Positions 40,594-47,880 of a stretch of DNA of 47,880 nucleotides are shown here, piece by piece (within the stretch, counting starts at the first letter, position 1; every line of letters starts with the position of its first letter). A program made the translations under genes and the position numbers. The stretch is from Candidatus Kaiserbacteria bacterium. Its GTDB lineage: Bacteria > Patescibacteriota > Minisyncoccia > Phycocordibacterales > UBA918. The notes under the pieces were generated by a model. It saw only the letters and a list, made by a program, of their open reading frames with translations, searched no databases and was not told where the DNA came from. The DNA lies in the NCBI GenBank assembly GCA_020428815.1, contig JAGQMC010000028.1, forward strand, positions 1 to 47,880. Reading direction: 5' to 3'.

Positions 40594-40622
40594 AAGCCCG
40601 CGATAGATTTCGTGGGCTTTTA
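40594..40622 (+). terminator. Intrinsic terminator of the 40304-40513 gene
   Basis: AAGCCCGCGA / TTCGTGGGCTT with TTTTAAC after it. Confidence 0.75.
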
Positions 40623-40640
40623 ACTTGTTAATTCATAAGA

Positions 40641-40668
40641 TTGACTTGTCTATGTTTTTTAGTATGAT
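40641..40668 (+). promoter_or_regulatory. Promoter for the 40711-40947 gene
   Basis: TTGACT (40641-40646), 16-nt spacer, TATGAT (40663-40668). Confidence 0.65.
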
Positions 40669-40710
40669 TTTGCCCTCACAATTCATTTACTTCTTACGGA
40701 GATTATTGAT

Positions 40711-40947
40711 GTGATCCCTAATGTTCTTCAAAAAATAAATGTCTCGGTCCAGATAGAAACCGAGTCAGACTATCTTATAATTCAAGCTAAGGTCTACCGT
40801 GGATTTCAACATTTATTCAGTACTGAAATCTCTCACATTGGTACAAACGACATGTCATTAATCGACATGACAGTTAACACCAAGAAGCGAAGGTGTGTTC
40901 TCTGGGCCAATACAAGATATCCTGGAGAAGAAGTTCATATCGGATGA
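40711..40947 (+). CDS. Small hypothetical protein
   Basis: 78 residues beginning at GTG 40711 with GGAG 10 nt upstream. The sequence (VSVQIETESDYLIIQAKVYRG) suggests a small beta-rich fold. It has a good promoter and terminator of its own but no recognised family. Confidence 0.65.
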   Translation: MIPNVLQKINVSVQIETESDYLIIQAKVYRGFQHLFSTEISHIGTNDMSLIDMTVNTKKRRCVLWANTRYPGEEVHIG

Positions 40948-40966
40948 CTAACAAGCTAAGCTTAAC

Positions 40967-40990
40967 CCCCTCATAATGAGGGGCTTTTTT
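40967..40990 (+). terminator. Intrinsic terminator of the 40711-40947 gene
   Basis: CCCCTC / GAGGGG with a 5-nt loop, then CTTTTTT. Confidence 0.85.
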
Positions 40991-41048
40991 GTGGTTGCAT
41001 CAATTCCTTAAAGTGGTCTGAGTGACTTGAAGACAGACAAGTGAGCGC

Positions 41049-43019
41049 CTACTTTTTAAGCATTTCTAATTTTTCTAGATAGGCCTGTACTGCCATCACA
41101 AACTCTGCATGACTCCAAACTAGCGGTGCGGTCGATAGCTGTTCACGAGTATCGGGATGCATCTGCTCGGCCAACACCCCACCACGAGTAGCGTGTGAAG
41201 CGGTCCATTCAAGTAATTCTAACGCCGGTTTCAAGTCTTTCTGATTTTGTGCCAACTCAATGTAATAGCGAGCAATCCACAACGTTGTAATCACCCAAGG
41301 ATTTGGGGAGTCAGCGTCCTGCTGTTGGTAATACGCATCCTTTTCATAGCGCACAAACCCCTTACTGTTGCCGTGCACCTGCAACTTTTGCTCTACCACT
41401 TTGAGCATACTTTGCATACGTTCATCTTCAACATCTAGTACCCGAAAGAGTAATAAGCCATACAGGCTACTGGAATCTACTGTCTGGTCGTACTCCAATT
41501 CCCCATCCTCTGTATGAGTAACCTGCTTTACAAAAGCACCAGTTTTTTCATTAAACAACTCTTTAGCGATTGCTCGTTGCATACGCTCGGCAATTGCCTG
41601 CCAAGTTCTGGAAGCATCATCCTTACCTAGTAAGTTAGCGAACTTGGCAGCCGCCATCAGGCCACCATAGACTGAAGCGGCAGTATAGGTTGATGTACCA
41701 TACTTCTCCTCCCACAAATCAAAAGAAGCTTGCGGCAACCCAGTCAGAGACTCAATATACTCTCCTAAAAACTCGGCGGCTGGTTCAATAAAGCGATTGT
41801 ATAGAGACTCAATAAATTCTATATCTTTATAGCGTTCATAATGTTCCCACAGTACAAACAAAACACTAGCTGTTTCATCCTCTTGAATCGGCAGTTGTGG
41901 CTTACCGTCTGTCATCCAAGGATGCCATGAACTACCCAAAACACCATCACTACGATACTTGTGCATTAAGTAGCCAGCTGGTTCTAACCTATCAGCAATA
42001 AATTCAAAGAACTTACGAGCCACGTCACGATAACCAGTACGGTCTAGCGCCAAGGCAATAAAGGCAGCGTCTCGGGGCCAGACATAACTGTACGTATCAC
42101 GACCATGATGCAACATATCAGTATCACTAGACGCAATGATGCCTCCGTTATTATCAGCATGAACACGCATGACTACTAAAGACCGTTTGTATAGTGTCTG
42201 CAATTCGTGGGACAGAGCACTCACATTAGATTGCTCCTTCTCTAGCCAAGCGCTCCAATATGCTTCGGTTGAAGCAATTAAACGATCGGGTCCTTCTTTA
42301 ATCACCAACTCATCTATCGTGTGCACTTCTGGCACTGACTGACCGCAGACCACCCAGTAGTAAGCGTCTTTGGAAGCTTGAGGCGGAAGTGATAAATCCA
42401 GTTCAATTACTGAATCAACTGAACCATGTTCGATTGGATTCTGTTCTAAACGACCGTCATTAGCGTCAAGGTAGGTACCTTCTTTACCTTCTATGCCAAA
42501 CAAGCCGATATTGTATGAAGTAAATGGTTTGCCATCCGTACTAGCATTAACCAGAATTGTGGTATTACCTTTGTAGTGAATAATAGCGTTTACTCTCGGG
42601 TCAAAAAAACCGGTATCGCCCCGACGTGATTCATGAAGTCTAAATTGTTGTGCTAAATACAACTTTACAGTCCGTTCTTCATCACAATGATTATGGATAG
42701 TAAAATGCCTCACGAATACATTGTGTTCATTGTGAACAGCATCGCTACTAGATATTGAAATGCCCAAGGTTTGGTTCTCAGCAAACATTGAACCTATACC
42801 GGAACTTTCATTGAGGCCGGCAGTAACCCGCCAACTTGGGTCATCCAACCAAGACATCTCGCCATCAACAAATACTCCTATTCGGTGCACATAATTACCA
42901 CTAGCGCCACTAACGTGATTGGCCTCGCCGACAAAAGGAAAATACAAATCACGCACCTGACCTCGCATATCAAGACCAACCAGCAGTTTGCCGTTTCCAA
43001 TTGTGACAGAGCGTGCCAT
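41049..43019 (-). CDS. Glucoamylase-like glycoside hydrolase, family 15
   Basis: 656 residues. N-terminal beta-sandwich domain (about 1-250) and (alpha/alpha)6 barrel with RDTYSYVWPRDAAFIALAL, the acid QEDET (Glu382) and a second Glu in LAEQMHPDTREQLSTAP near the C-terminus as base. It releases glucose from the non-reducing ends of starch- or glycogen-like chains. No signal peptide, so it probably acts on an internal glucan. It ends the operon that starts with the GT4 gene at 46124; the next upstream gene ends 5 nt before its start. Confidence 0.93.
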   Translation of the reverse strand: MARSVTIGNGKLLVGLDMRGQVRDLYFPFVGEANHVSGASGNYVHRIGVFVDGEMSWLDDPSWRVTAGLNESSGIGSMFAENQTLGISISSSDAVHNEHNVFVRHFTIHNHCDEERTVKLYLAQQFRLHESRRGDTGFFDPRVNAIIHYKGNTTILVNASTDGKPFTSYNIGLFGIEGKEGTYLDANDGRLEQNPIEHGSVDSVIELDLSLPPQASKDAYYWVVCGQSVPEVHTIDELVIKEGPDRLIASTEAYWSAWLEKEQSNVSALSHELQTLYKRSLVVMRVHADNNGGIIASSDTDMLHHGRDTYSYVWPRDAAFIALALDRTGYRDVARKFFEFIADRLEPAGYLMHKYRSDGVLGSSWHPWMTDGKPQLPIQEDETASVLFVLWEHYERYKDIEFIESLYNRFIEPAAEFLGEYIESLTGLPQASFDLWEEKYGTSTYTAASVYGGLMAAAKFANLLGKDDASRTWQAIAERMQRAIAKELFNEKTGAFVKQVTHTEDGELEYDQTVDSSSLYGLLLFRVLDVEDERMQSMLKVVEQKLQVHGNSKGFVRYEKDAYYQQQDADSPNPWVITTLWIARYYIELAQNQKDLKPALELLEWTASHATRGGVLAEQMHPDTREQLSTAPLVWSHAEFVMAVQAYLEKLEMLKK

Positions 43020-43024
43020 GAAAT

Positions 43025-43474
43025 TTAAGAGGTATACCCCAGGGCATCTTCTCTGCCTCCGGCATTCACCTTATAAAATTTTAGATGTTTAACAATCACC
43101 GTTCTAGCAGAACGTGGAGTCTTGGCTTTACGCAAGTCGTTGGCGCAAGCTGAGTCTTCCAACACAATCTCCACCCATTGCGCAAAATCATTTTGCCAAC
43201 CATCTGCATGGTAGGCATAAACATCTTTTTCCATAGCATCTAGAGCATCGCGTAATGCTAGTAAACTATTCAAAATTTGACCGTCAGTCACCCAGAATGA
43301 CTGCTGGTTGTTAGCAATCCTTAAAGCTTTCTTGGTAGAAGTTTTTGTCTTAGTTGCTTTTTTAGCAACTTTGCTAGAAACTTTTTTTGCTGCTTTTTTA
43401 ACGGTTTTTTTAGCAGTCTTTTTTGTTGACTTGGTAGCGCGAGCTGTCTTAGCTACTTTTTTAATTGTTGGCAT
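43025..43474 (-). CDS. DUF5752-like protein with a histone-H1-like lysine tail
   Basis: 149 residues. Residues 1-50 are a Lys/Ala/Thr-rich disordered tail with repeated KKTAKK/KKAAKK words like bacterial histone H1-like proteins. Residues about 57-149 (QSFWVTDGQILNSLLALRDAL) are an alpha-helical domain like DUF5752, which often travels with glycogen-metabolism genes. Between GH57 and GH15 genes with 16- and 5-nt gaps. The tail may bind DNA or a polyanion. Confidence 0.75.
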   Translation of the reverse strand: MPTIKKVAKTARATKSTKKTAKKTVKKAAKKVSSKVAKKATKTKTSTKKALRIANNQQSFWVTDGQILNSLLALRDALDAMEKDVYAYHADGWQNDFAQWVEIVLEDSACANDLRKAKTPRSARTVIVKHLKFYKVNAGGREDALGYTS

Positions 43475-43490
43475 AATAAATTAAGAACTT

Positions 43491-44885
43491 TTAACCCCTT
43501 CTAAAGAACGATAAAACACCTGATATCCTCTGCCGCCAGCGTTTTACCGTTGCCGCTAGCACAGATTCTATTTGCTTAGGCCTGTCTGACGCAGACACCA
43601 CTTCATCTCCCATCTCTTCAGTATCCTCAATAACCTCCAAAGCGTTTGTGACTGCTGCTTTAGCAGAATCTTTGGCTTTACGTTCAGCCGCCACTTGGCT
43701 TACTCTTAATTGTAAATCACTCAAGGCATTCATGAAAGCAATATATGCATCATATGGGGATTGATAGGGACTGAAGTAAGCGTGCACATCACCATCGTTG
43801 GACCATTTGGTACACATGTAATAAAAGTGATCGGAAGTTTGTAGTTTTCGCCAAGTTTCAATTAATTTCTTTTTGCGAGTTCTCATCACTTCTTGTTCCA
43901 TGTTATAGGTAGCAGCAATTGCATCACGTTGAATATCATTCCCAATCCAAGCGGTCAAATCTCTATCGGTGTCTGCCCAAGTTAGTACATCTGGTACATC
44001 ATACTCCCCCGCCACATCGTAAGCTTCAACGGTTTCGGTAGCGGTACGAAAACTAGTGTCAGGGTGTCGTAAGACCATCTCAGGCAGAGCGCGCAAAAAA
44101 TCAAAGATGCCAGTGTCCTCCCACTGATGTTCACCAAAGCTCTCGTAGTCCATGAATAAATTGACCGTTTGACCATCACCATGGTGGGCGTGTATCCAGC
44201 TAGCAAAAGTATCAGCTGACAACGGCCAGCTCGCCCATTCTTTATTACCAAAACGAAAAGCTACGTCGTCTGAAAGTTTATAGTTCTTCAAGAGTACTTT
44301 AATTTTGTTGCAGCCAGCTGGTCGATACAAGTAGTTTGGACTGCGCCAGCCAAGATATTTATCCCAGCCCTCAGCCATAATTCCTAAATAACCATTATCC
44401 TCACACCATTTAGCTAAATCATTACGGTAAGATAACTCTGTATTTCTAAAAACCCGTGGCTTAACTCCAAACAATTTCTTTATTTTTCGTTCATGTTGTT
44501 TAACCTGCCTCTCAAATTCAGGTACAGAATAGAAAAAAGCCAGTGAATGATGATAGGTATCAGCCAAAATTTCTACCCGGCCAGTGGCTACTAACTCTTG
44601 AAAAGATTCGAGTACGTCTGGAGCATACTCCTCAAATTGGTCTAGTACCGTTCCTGAAAAAGACAAATTAAAACGAAACTCAGGGTGTCTGTCCAACAAT
44701 TCCTTTAAAACCTTGTTGGTTGGTCGATAAGATTTATTGGCAACCTTTTCAACTATAAAACGATTATCTAGGTCAGTGCCACTTCCATCATTAAAATATT
44801 CAGTGTCGTTACCAATATCAAAAACCCGATATTTCTTTACTCGATAAGGTTGATGAACATGAAAATAAGGACAGACTGTTAGCAT
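43491..44885 (-). CDS. Glycoside hydrolase family 57 (alpha-amylase/branching type)
   Basis: 464 residues. Begins YFHVHQPYRV; nucleophile Glu150 in FRNTELSY and acid Asp246 in LFMDYESFGEH, the two GH57 catalytic motifs. Adds or cuts alpha-1,4 or alpha-1,6 links in glucan. A C-terminal extension (after about 390) is acidic, ending in a basic WRQRISGVLSFFRRG. Confidence 0.93.
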   Translation of the reverse strand: MLTVCPYFHVHQPYRVKKYRVFDIGNDTEYFNDGSGTDLDNRFIVEKVANKSYRPTNKVLKELLDRHPEFRFNLSFSGTVLDQFEEYAPDVLESFQELVATGRVEILADTYHHSLAFFYSVPEFERQVKQHERKIKKLFGVKPRVFRNTELSYRNDLAKWCEDNGYLGIMAEGWDKYLGWRSPNYLYRPAGCNKIKVLLKNYKLSDDVAFRFGNKEWASWPLSADTFASWIHAHHGDGQTVNLFMDYESFGEHQWEDTGIFDFLRALPEMVLRHPDTSFRTATETVEAYDVAGEYDVPDVLTWADTDRDLTAWIGNDIQRDAIAATYNMEQEVMRTRKKKLIETWRKLQTSDHFYYMCTKWSNDGDVHAYFSPYQSPYDAYIAFMNALSDLQLRVSQVAAERKAKDSAKAAVTNALEVIEDTEEMGDEVVSASDRPKQIESVLAATVKRWRQRISGVLSFFRRG

Positions 44886-44897
44886 GGATGTGTGCGA

Positions 44898-46124
44898 CTA
44901 AGTTGTTACATATTGTAACAGACTTTGATAAACCCGTTTAACTTTCTCTGCCGCATGTCGCCAGGTCATATTAAACATCTGCCATTTCCCCTCTTTGACC
45001 AACTGTTGACGCATTACTGGATAGCGCAGACTAGAGAGAATCTGATTGGCCATCTCCTCAGTATCCCAAAAATCTACCTTGAGAGCATGTGACAGTACTT
45101 CGGCTGCTCCTGACTGTTTTGAAATAATTGATGGCGTGCCATTCTGCAAAGCTTCAAACGGCACTAAACCGAACGGTTCTGATACCGACGGCATCACTAC
45201 GAGGTCAACACTTTGCATCAAACGATCTCTGTCATCAAACCAAAGAGCACCGGTAAAAATGAAGTTCTTTGAAAGACCTAGCGACCCCACCAGTTCAATT
45301 ATTTGATGAGTCATATCTCCTGACCCACAGATGACAAACATTACATTAGGATCATTATCGACCACTCTTCTGGCTGCTCGCACAAAGTGGTCAACCCCTT
45401 TCTGAATAGTAATACGCCCGACATAAAGAACCACCTTCTTTCCTTGCTTTTTAAGCTCTGCTAAAGCAGGTGCCTGCCTTGGCAAATCCTCTGGGTGACA
45501 GCCATTATGTACCACCTCTACCTTAGCGGCAGGAACCTCATGTTTTTTAACAATAATATTTTTAGTGTAACCACTCACTGTCACCACTTTATCAGCCATG
45601 GCAAAAGCTTCACGTTCTATCTTAAAGATTGCAGGATCTACATTGTTACTGGCAGCCTGATCAAAAGAAGTCGCATGTACGTGTAAGACAAGGGGTTTAC
45701 CGGTAGCTAGTTTGGCGGCTACCCCTGCCAAATAGGAAGTCCAGTCGTGCGCATGAATAACATCAAACTCTTCTTCCCTAGCAATAATAGAAGCCTGGTG
45801 AGCGAAGCGGTGAGCTTCCTCGATAATAGTTCGAGATTTGATAATTGGTTTTCCTGATTCATCGTAACCAACAATGACATCAATCGTGCTGTTAGCCTGT
45901 TGGTATGGAATTGGACCAAGATCAGCATGTCTAACTCTCAATAATCTTTCTTGGTCGGCAAAGACAAAGCGGGCATTACCATATGGACTATCTTGGGTTT
46001 TAGGTAGTACAAAAATGACTTCCACACCTGATTGTAGAAGTTCTTGAGTTAAGCCTTGGCACGCAAAACCAAGACCACCACTTTGGGCCGGTGGAAATTC
46101 CCAGCCAAATGTAAGTACTCTCAT
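44898..46124 (-). CDS. GT4 glycosyltransferase, glycogen-synthase-like
   Basis: 408 residues. RVLTFGWEFPPAQSGGLGFACQGL (donor-side GGL motif), HAHDWTS, VLYVGRITIQKG and MPSVSEPFGLVPFEALQNGTP are all GT4/GlgA-type marks. It would extend a glucan using ADP- or UDP-glucose. First gene of the glycan operon. Confidence 0.92.
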   Translation of the reverse strand: MRVLTFGWEFPPAQSGGLGFACQGLTQELLQSGVEVIFVLPKTQDSPYGNARFVFADQERLLRVRHADLGPIPYQQANSTIDVIVGYDESGKPIIKSRTIIEEAHRFAHQASIIAREEEFDVIHAHDWTSYLAGVAAKLATGKPLVLHVHATSFDQAASNNVDPAIFKIEREAFAMADKVVTVSGYTKNIIVKKHEVPAAKVEVVHNGCHPEDLPRQAPALAELKKQGKKVVLYVGRITIQKGVDHFVRAARRVVDNDPNVMFVICGSGDMTHQIIELVGSLGLSKNFIFTGALWFDDRDRLMQSVDLVVMPSVSEPFGLVPFEALQNGTPSIISKQSGAAEVLSHALKVDFWDTEEMANQILSSLRYPVMRQQLVKEGKWQMFNMTWRHAAEKVKRVYQSLLQYVTT

Positions 46125-46274
46125 AGTCCTAATAAACCACTACGCTGTGTGCACCATTAGCGTGAGCTTAACCCAATATTATCACGGTGAATTACCAAAT
46201 TGATGAATCAGGTGGTGTATAAACTGCTATTTTTTATACTATGACATAAAAAATTGATTTTTTGTTTTAAAGTA

Positions 46275-46302
46275 TTGACGAATAGCTTGAATCTGTTATG
46301 CT
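46275..46302 (+). promoter_or_regulatory. Promoter of rpmG
   Basis: TTGACG (46275-46280), 16-nt spacer, TATGCT (46297-46302); the ATG at 46313 leaves a very short leader. Confidence 0.65.
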
Positions 46303-46312
46303 GGTGGCCATC

Positions 46313-46492
46313 ATGTCACAGGATTTACTTATAAAGATGGTGTCAGCAGGCGACGAAAACGGCGTTGGAAAAGGTCATGTTTACTACACTCGGTATAACA
46401 ACAAGAACAAGAAAGACCCGGGGGCAAAGTACGAAACAACCAAGTACAATCCTGTCGCTAAAAAACACACTGTCTACAAACAAAAGAAGTAG
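46313..46492 (+). CDS. rpmG: Ribosomal protein bL33, zinc-free form
   Basis: 59 residues from the ATG at 46313. LIKMVSAGDENGVGKGHVYYTRYN and KYETTKYNPVAKKHTVYKQKK follow the E. coli L33 pattern (GTGHFYTT..., KKFDPVVRQHVIYKE), without the CxxC pairs of zinc-binding L33. The N-terminus is a little longer than usual. A solitary gene with its own promoter and terminator. Confidence 0.9.
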   Translation: MSQDLLIKMVSAGDENGVGKGHVYYTRYNNKNKKDPGAKYETTKYNPVAKKHTVYKQKK

Positions 46493-46501
46493 CATACAAT
46501 T

Positions 46502-46525
46502 AAGACACCTTGACGGGTGTCTTTG
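46502..46525 (+). terminator. Intrinsic terminator of rpmG
   Basis: AAGACACC / GGTGTCTT with a 6-nt loop, then TGCTT. Confidence 0.7.
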
Positions 46526-46557
46526 CTTATACTCTATGCTATCTCTTATCAAGAAAA

Positions 46558-46580
46558 GCCGCGCAGCAAAGCTGCGCGGC
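46558..46580 (-). terminator. Terminator of the DAHP synthase gene
   Basis: GCCGCGCAGC / GCTGCGCGGC perfect 10-bp stem, AAA loop, minus-strand TTTTCTT after it. Confidence 0.85.
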
Positions 46581-46598
46581 GTTATTTTTCAGTTAGTG

Positions 46599-47666
46599 TT
46601 ACCCGAGTGATTCGTAGGTCTTGCCTAACATCTCCTTAGTTAGTTCGAAGCCAATACAAGCATCAGTAACAGATTGGCCATACTGTAGCTCACTAAGTGG
46701 AGCCGGGTCTTGTCTTCCCTCCACCAGATGACTTTCAATCATTACCCCAGACACAGGATAATCAATCGAATGACGATGTTTGAGTACAAATTGTAGTACA
46801 TCATACTGTTTCCGAAAATCACCCTCAGCGTTAGCGTGACTACAGTCCACCACCATATTTGCCGACAATCCTCGGTTAACTAAAGCTTGTCTAGCCTTAA
46901 CAACTGAGTCTACATCGTAGTTGGGACCATTAGTACCGCCCCGAAGGATTAACTGCGAAAACTGATTGCCAGTTGATTCAAAACTAAACTGACGTCCAGT
47001 CTCTTCATCGATACCCAAAAAGGTATGAGGATGTGCGGCTGACAGCATGGCGTTGATTGCAATTTCTACACTACCGCCAGTTCCATTCTTGATACCAACC
47101 GGAAAAGATAACCCGGAGGCCATCTCACGATGACTCTGACTCTCTGTAGTACGAGCCCCGATTGCTCCCCAAGCAATCAAGTCAGAGAACACCTGAGGAG
47201 TTGATGGGTCCAAGATTTCAGTTGCCACTGGCAATCCTAGCTCGTTTATCTTGAGAAGAATTTCTCTTCCCAACAGACGACCAGCATCAAAATCAGACGG
47301 ACCGACAATGGACGGTGTGGACATGAGACCTTTCCAACCTATTGTCGTACGTGGTTTTTCGAAGTAAGACCGCATGATTACACAAAGTTTATCAGCGTAC
47401 CTAAGTCGCAATTCATTCAACCTCGCTGCGTATTCGTAAGCTGATTCTGGGTCATGAATTGAACAAGGGCCTACTATCATCAAGAAACGGTTATCCCGTC
47501 CAATAATAATGTTCTCGATTTCCTTTCGCCCCATTAGTACTGTCTGCTTAGCTTTGTGACTAAGTGGAAACGCGTTCCTGACTTCTCTCGGAGTCATGAT
47601 TGGCGTCTTTTTACTAATGCGGACATTGTCTAAATCAAATTCCATAGTTTCTACTACTTGAAGCAT
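46599..47666 (-). CDS. 3-deoxy-7-phosphoheptulonate synthase (DAHP synthase, AroF/G/H type)
   Basis: 355 residues from the ATG at 47666 (MLQVVETMEFDLDNVR), preceded by GGGGGTG. The marks are LMIVGPCSIHD, MRSYFEKPRTTIGWKGL, GARTTESQSHREMASGLSFPVGIKNGT and the metal-binding VVDCSHANAEG. Joins PEP and erythrose-4-phosphate, the first step toward aromatic compounds. Which of AroF, AroG or AroH it corresponds to cannot be told. No other aromatic gene is in the window. A terminator-like stem lies about 50-80 nt upstream. Confidence 0.94.
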   Translation of the reverse strand: MLQVVETMEFDLDNVRISKKTPIMTPREVRNAFPLSHKAKQTVLMGRKEIENIIIGRDNRFLMIVGPCSIHDPESAYEYAARLNELRLRYADKLCVIMRSYFEKPRTTIGWKGLMSTPSIVGPSDFDAGRLLGREILLKINELGLPVATEILDPSTPQVFSDLIAWGAIGARTTESQSHREMASGLSFPVGIKNGTGGSVEIAINAMLSAAHPHTFLGIDEETGRQFSFESTGNQFSQLILRGGTNGPNYDVDSVVKARQALVNRGLSANMVVDCSHANAEGDFRKQYDVLQFVLKHRHSIDYPVSGVMIESHLVEGRQDPAPLSELQYGQSVTDACIGFELTKEMLGKTYESLG

Positions 47667-47715
47667 CTTACACCCCCTTAAGTGGTCATAGAATAACACC
47701 TGAGTGTCAAAGAAC

Positions 47716-47748
47716 AAAAAATGAGCTCTGGTTCGAGAGCTCATTTTT
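47716..47748 (-). terminator. Terminator/attenuator-like stem upstream of the DAHP synthase gene
   Basis: AAAAATGAGCTCT (47717-47729) pairs with AGAGCTCATTTTT (47736-47748), loop 6 nt, with T-runs on both strands. It ends 50 nt before the DAHP synthase ATG on the same strand. It is either the terminator of an upstream gene beyond the window or an attenuator of this gene. Confidence 0.6.
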
Positions 47749-47763
47749 GGAGTAAAGTATTTT

Positions 47764-47838
47764 TAACCACAAAAACCAGACCTCGAACGGGCAGTGTCGA
47801 AAAAATAAAACCAAAAGAAAGTTCGAGTTATGTGGTTA
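47764..47838 (-). promoter_or_regulatory. Possible structured leader before the DAHP synthase gene
   Basis: TAACCACA (47764-47771) pairs with TGTGGTTA (47831-47838), and CTCGAAC (47782-47788) with GTTCGAG (47821-47827). The terminator loop at 47716-47748 contains GTTCGAG on the plus strand (CTCGAAC on the minus), so it can compete for the same partner. 47749-47880 has no gene. Confidence 0.4.
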
Positions 47839-47880
47839 CTAATCATATTTTGATGATAGCGCACTATCTAAAAATTGCCA

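Noticed and set aside
44908-44922. GTTACAATATGTAAC palindrome near the end of the GT4 gene
   Set aside because: Short (15 nt), AT-rich, and explained by coding of the C-terminal QYVT residues; such words are expected by chance.

Overview
The window looks like chromosome from a member of the Candidate Phyla Radiation (Patescibacteria), most likely a Parcubacteria-type lineage. This is inferred from gene content and not from a phylogeny. The supporting signs are: an archaeal/V-type ATPase operon where most bacteria have an F-type one; a group I intron inside the anticodon loop of a tRNA gene; a MurA with an added DNA-binding domain; shortened or eroded versions of universal proteins (ProS without its editing insert, a PriA-like protein without helicase motifs, a short HolB); orphan conjugation-type ATPase genes; and many small lineage-specific ORFs. 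The genetic code is standard (TGA is used as stop), base composition is roughly 42-45% GC, and genes are packed on both strands.

Layout. 1-12012 is almost entirely minus strand: a partial mreB at the edge, proS, rseP, frr, holB, two unrecognised proteins, a VirB4/TraD-like ATPase, a small orphan gene and a second mreB. Two intergenic stretches here (2030-2350 and 10810-10980) carry related structured repeats. 12101-17582 is plus strand: HTH-murA, then a degenerate priA, def and fmt. 17635-24722 is minus strand and accessory in character: a GC-rich secreted protein, a ribosome-hibernation factor, a glutaredoxin, a CoA-transferase/GNAT fusion, an NlpC/P60-like protein, a GNAT enzyme, a frameshifted alpha/beta hydrolase and a zinc-free MDR oxidoreductase. 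24770-25076 is an intron-containing tRNA-Asn beside a divergent HNH endonuclease gene. 25487-29062 holds DNA-repair genes (mutM, ung) divergent from small membrane-protein genes. 29161-38014 is a complete nine-gene V-type ATPase operon in the order H-I-K-E-C-F-A-B-D. Its K subunit keeps the sodium-ligand residues, and it has intercistronic hairpins and a structured leader. 38339-40947 has small orphan genes and truB. 41049-46124 is a starch/glycogen operon (GT4 glycosyltransferase, GH57, DUF5752-like with a histone-like tail, GH15). 46313-47666 has rpmG and a DAHP synthase behind a possible attenuator.

How it works together. The information-processing genes (frr, proS, def, fmt, truB, rpmG, tRNA-Asn, hpf) are housekeeping. 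The V-ATPase probably couples ATP to a sodium gradient. The glycan operon would build and break down an alpha-glucan store. The CoA-transferase, MDR oxidoreductase and glutaredoxin fit a fermentative, host- or community-dependent life.

The least explained signals are: (1) the intergenic structured repeats, two copies of which show compensatory base changes; (2) long perfect palindromes inside protein-coding genes (truB, ung, mutM); (3) a PriA that has lost its ATPase motifs; (4) the HTH-MurA fusion with a palindrome over its own promoter; and (5) a repeated promoter design with the -10 box exactly 6 nt before the ATG, predicting leaderless mRNAs. All motif, repeat and alignment statements were made by eye; no database search was run.
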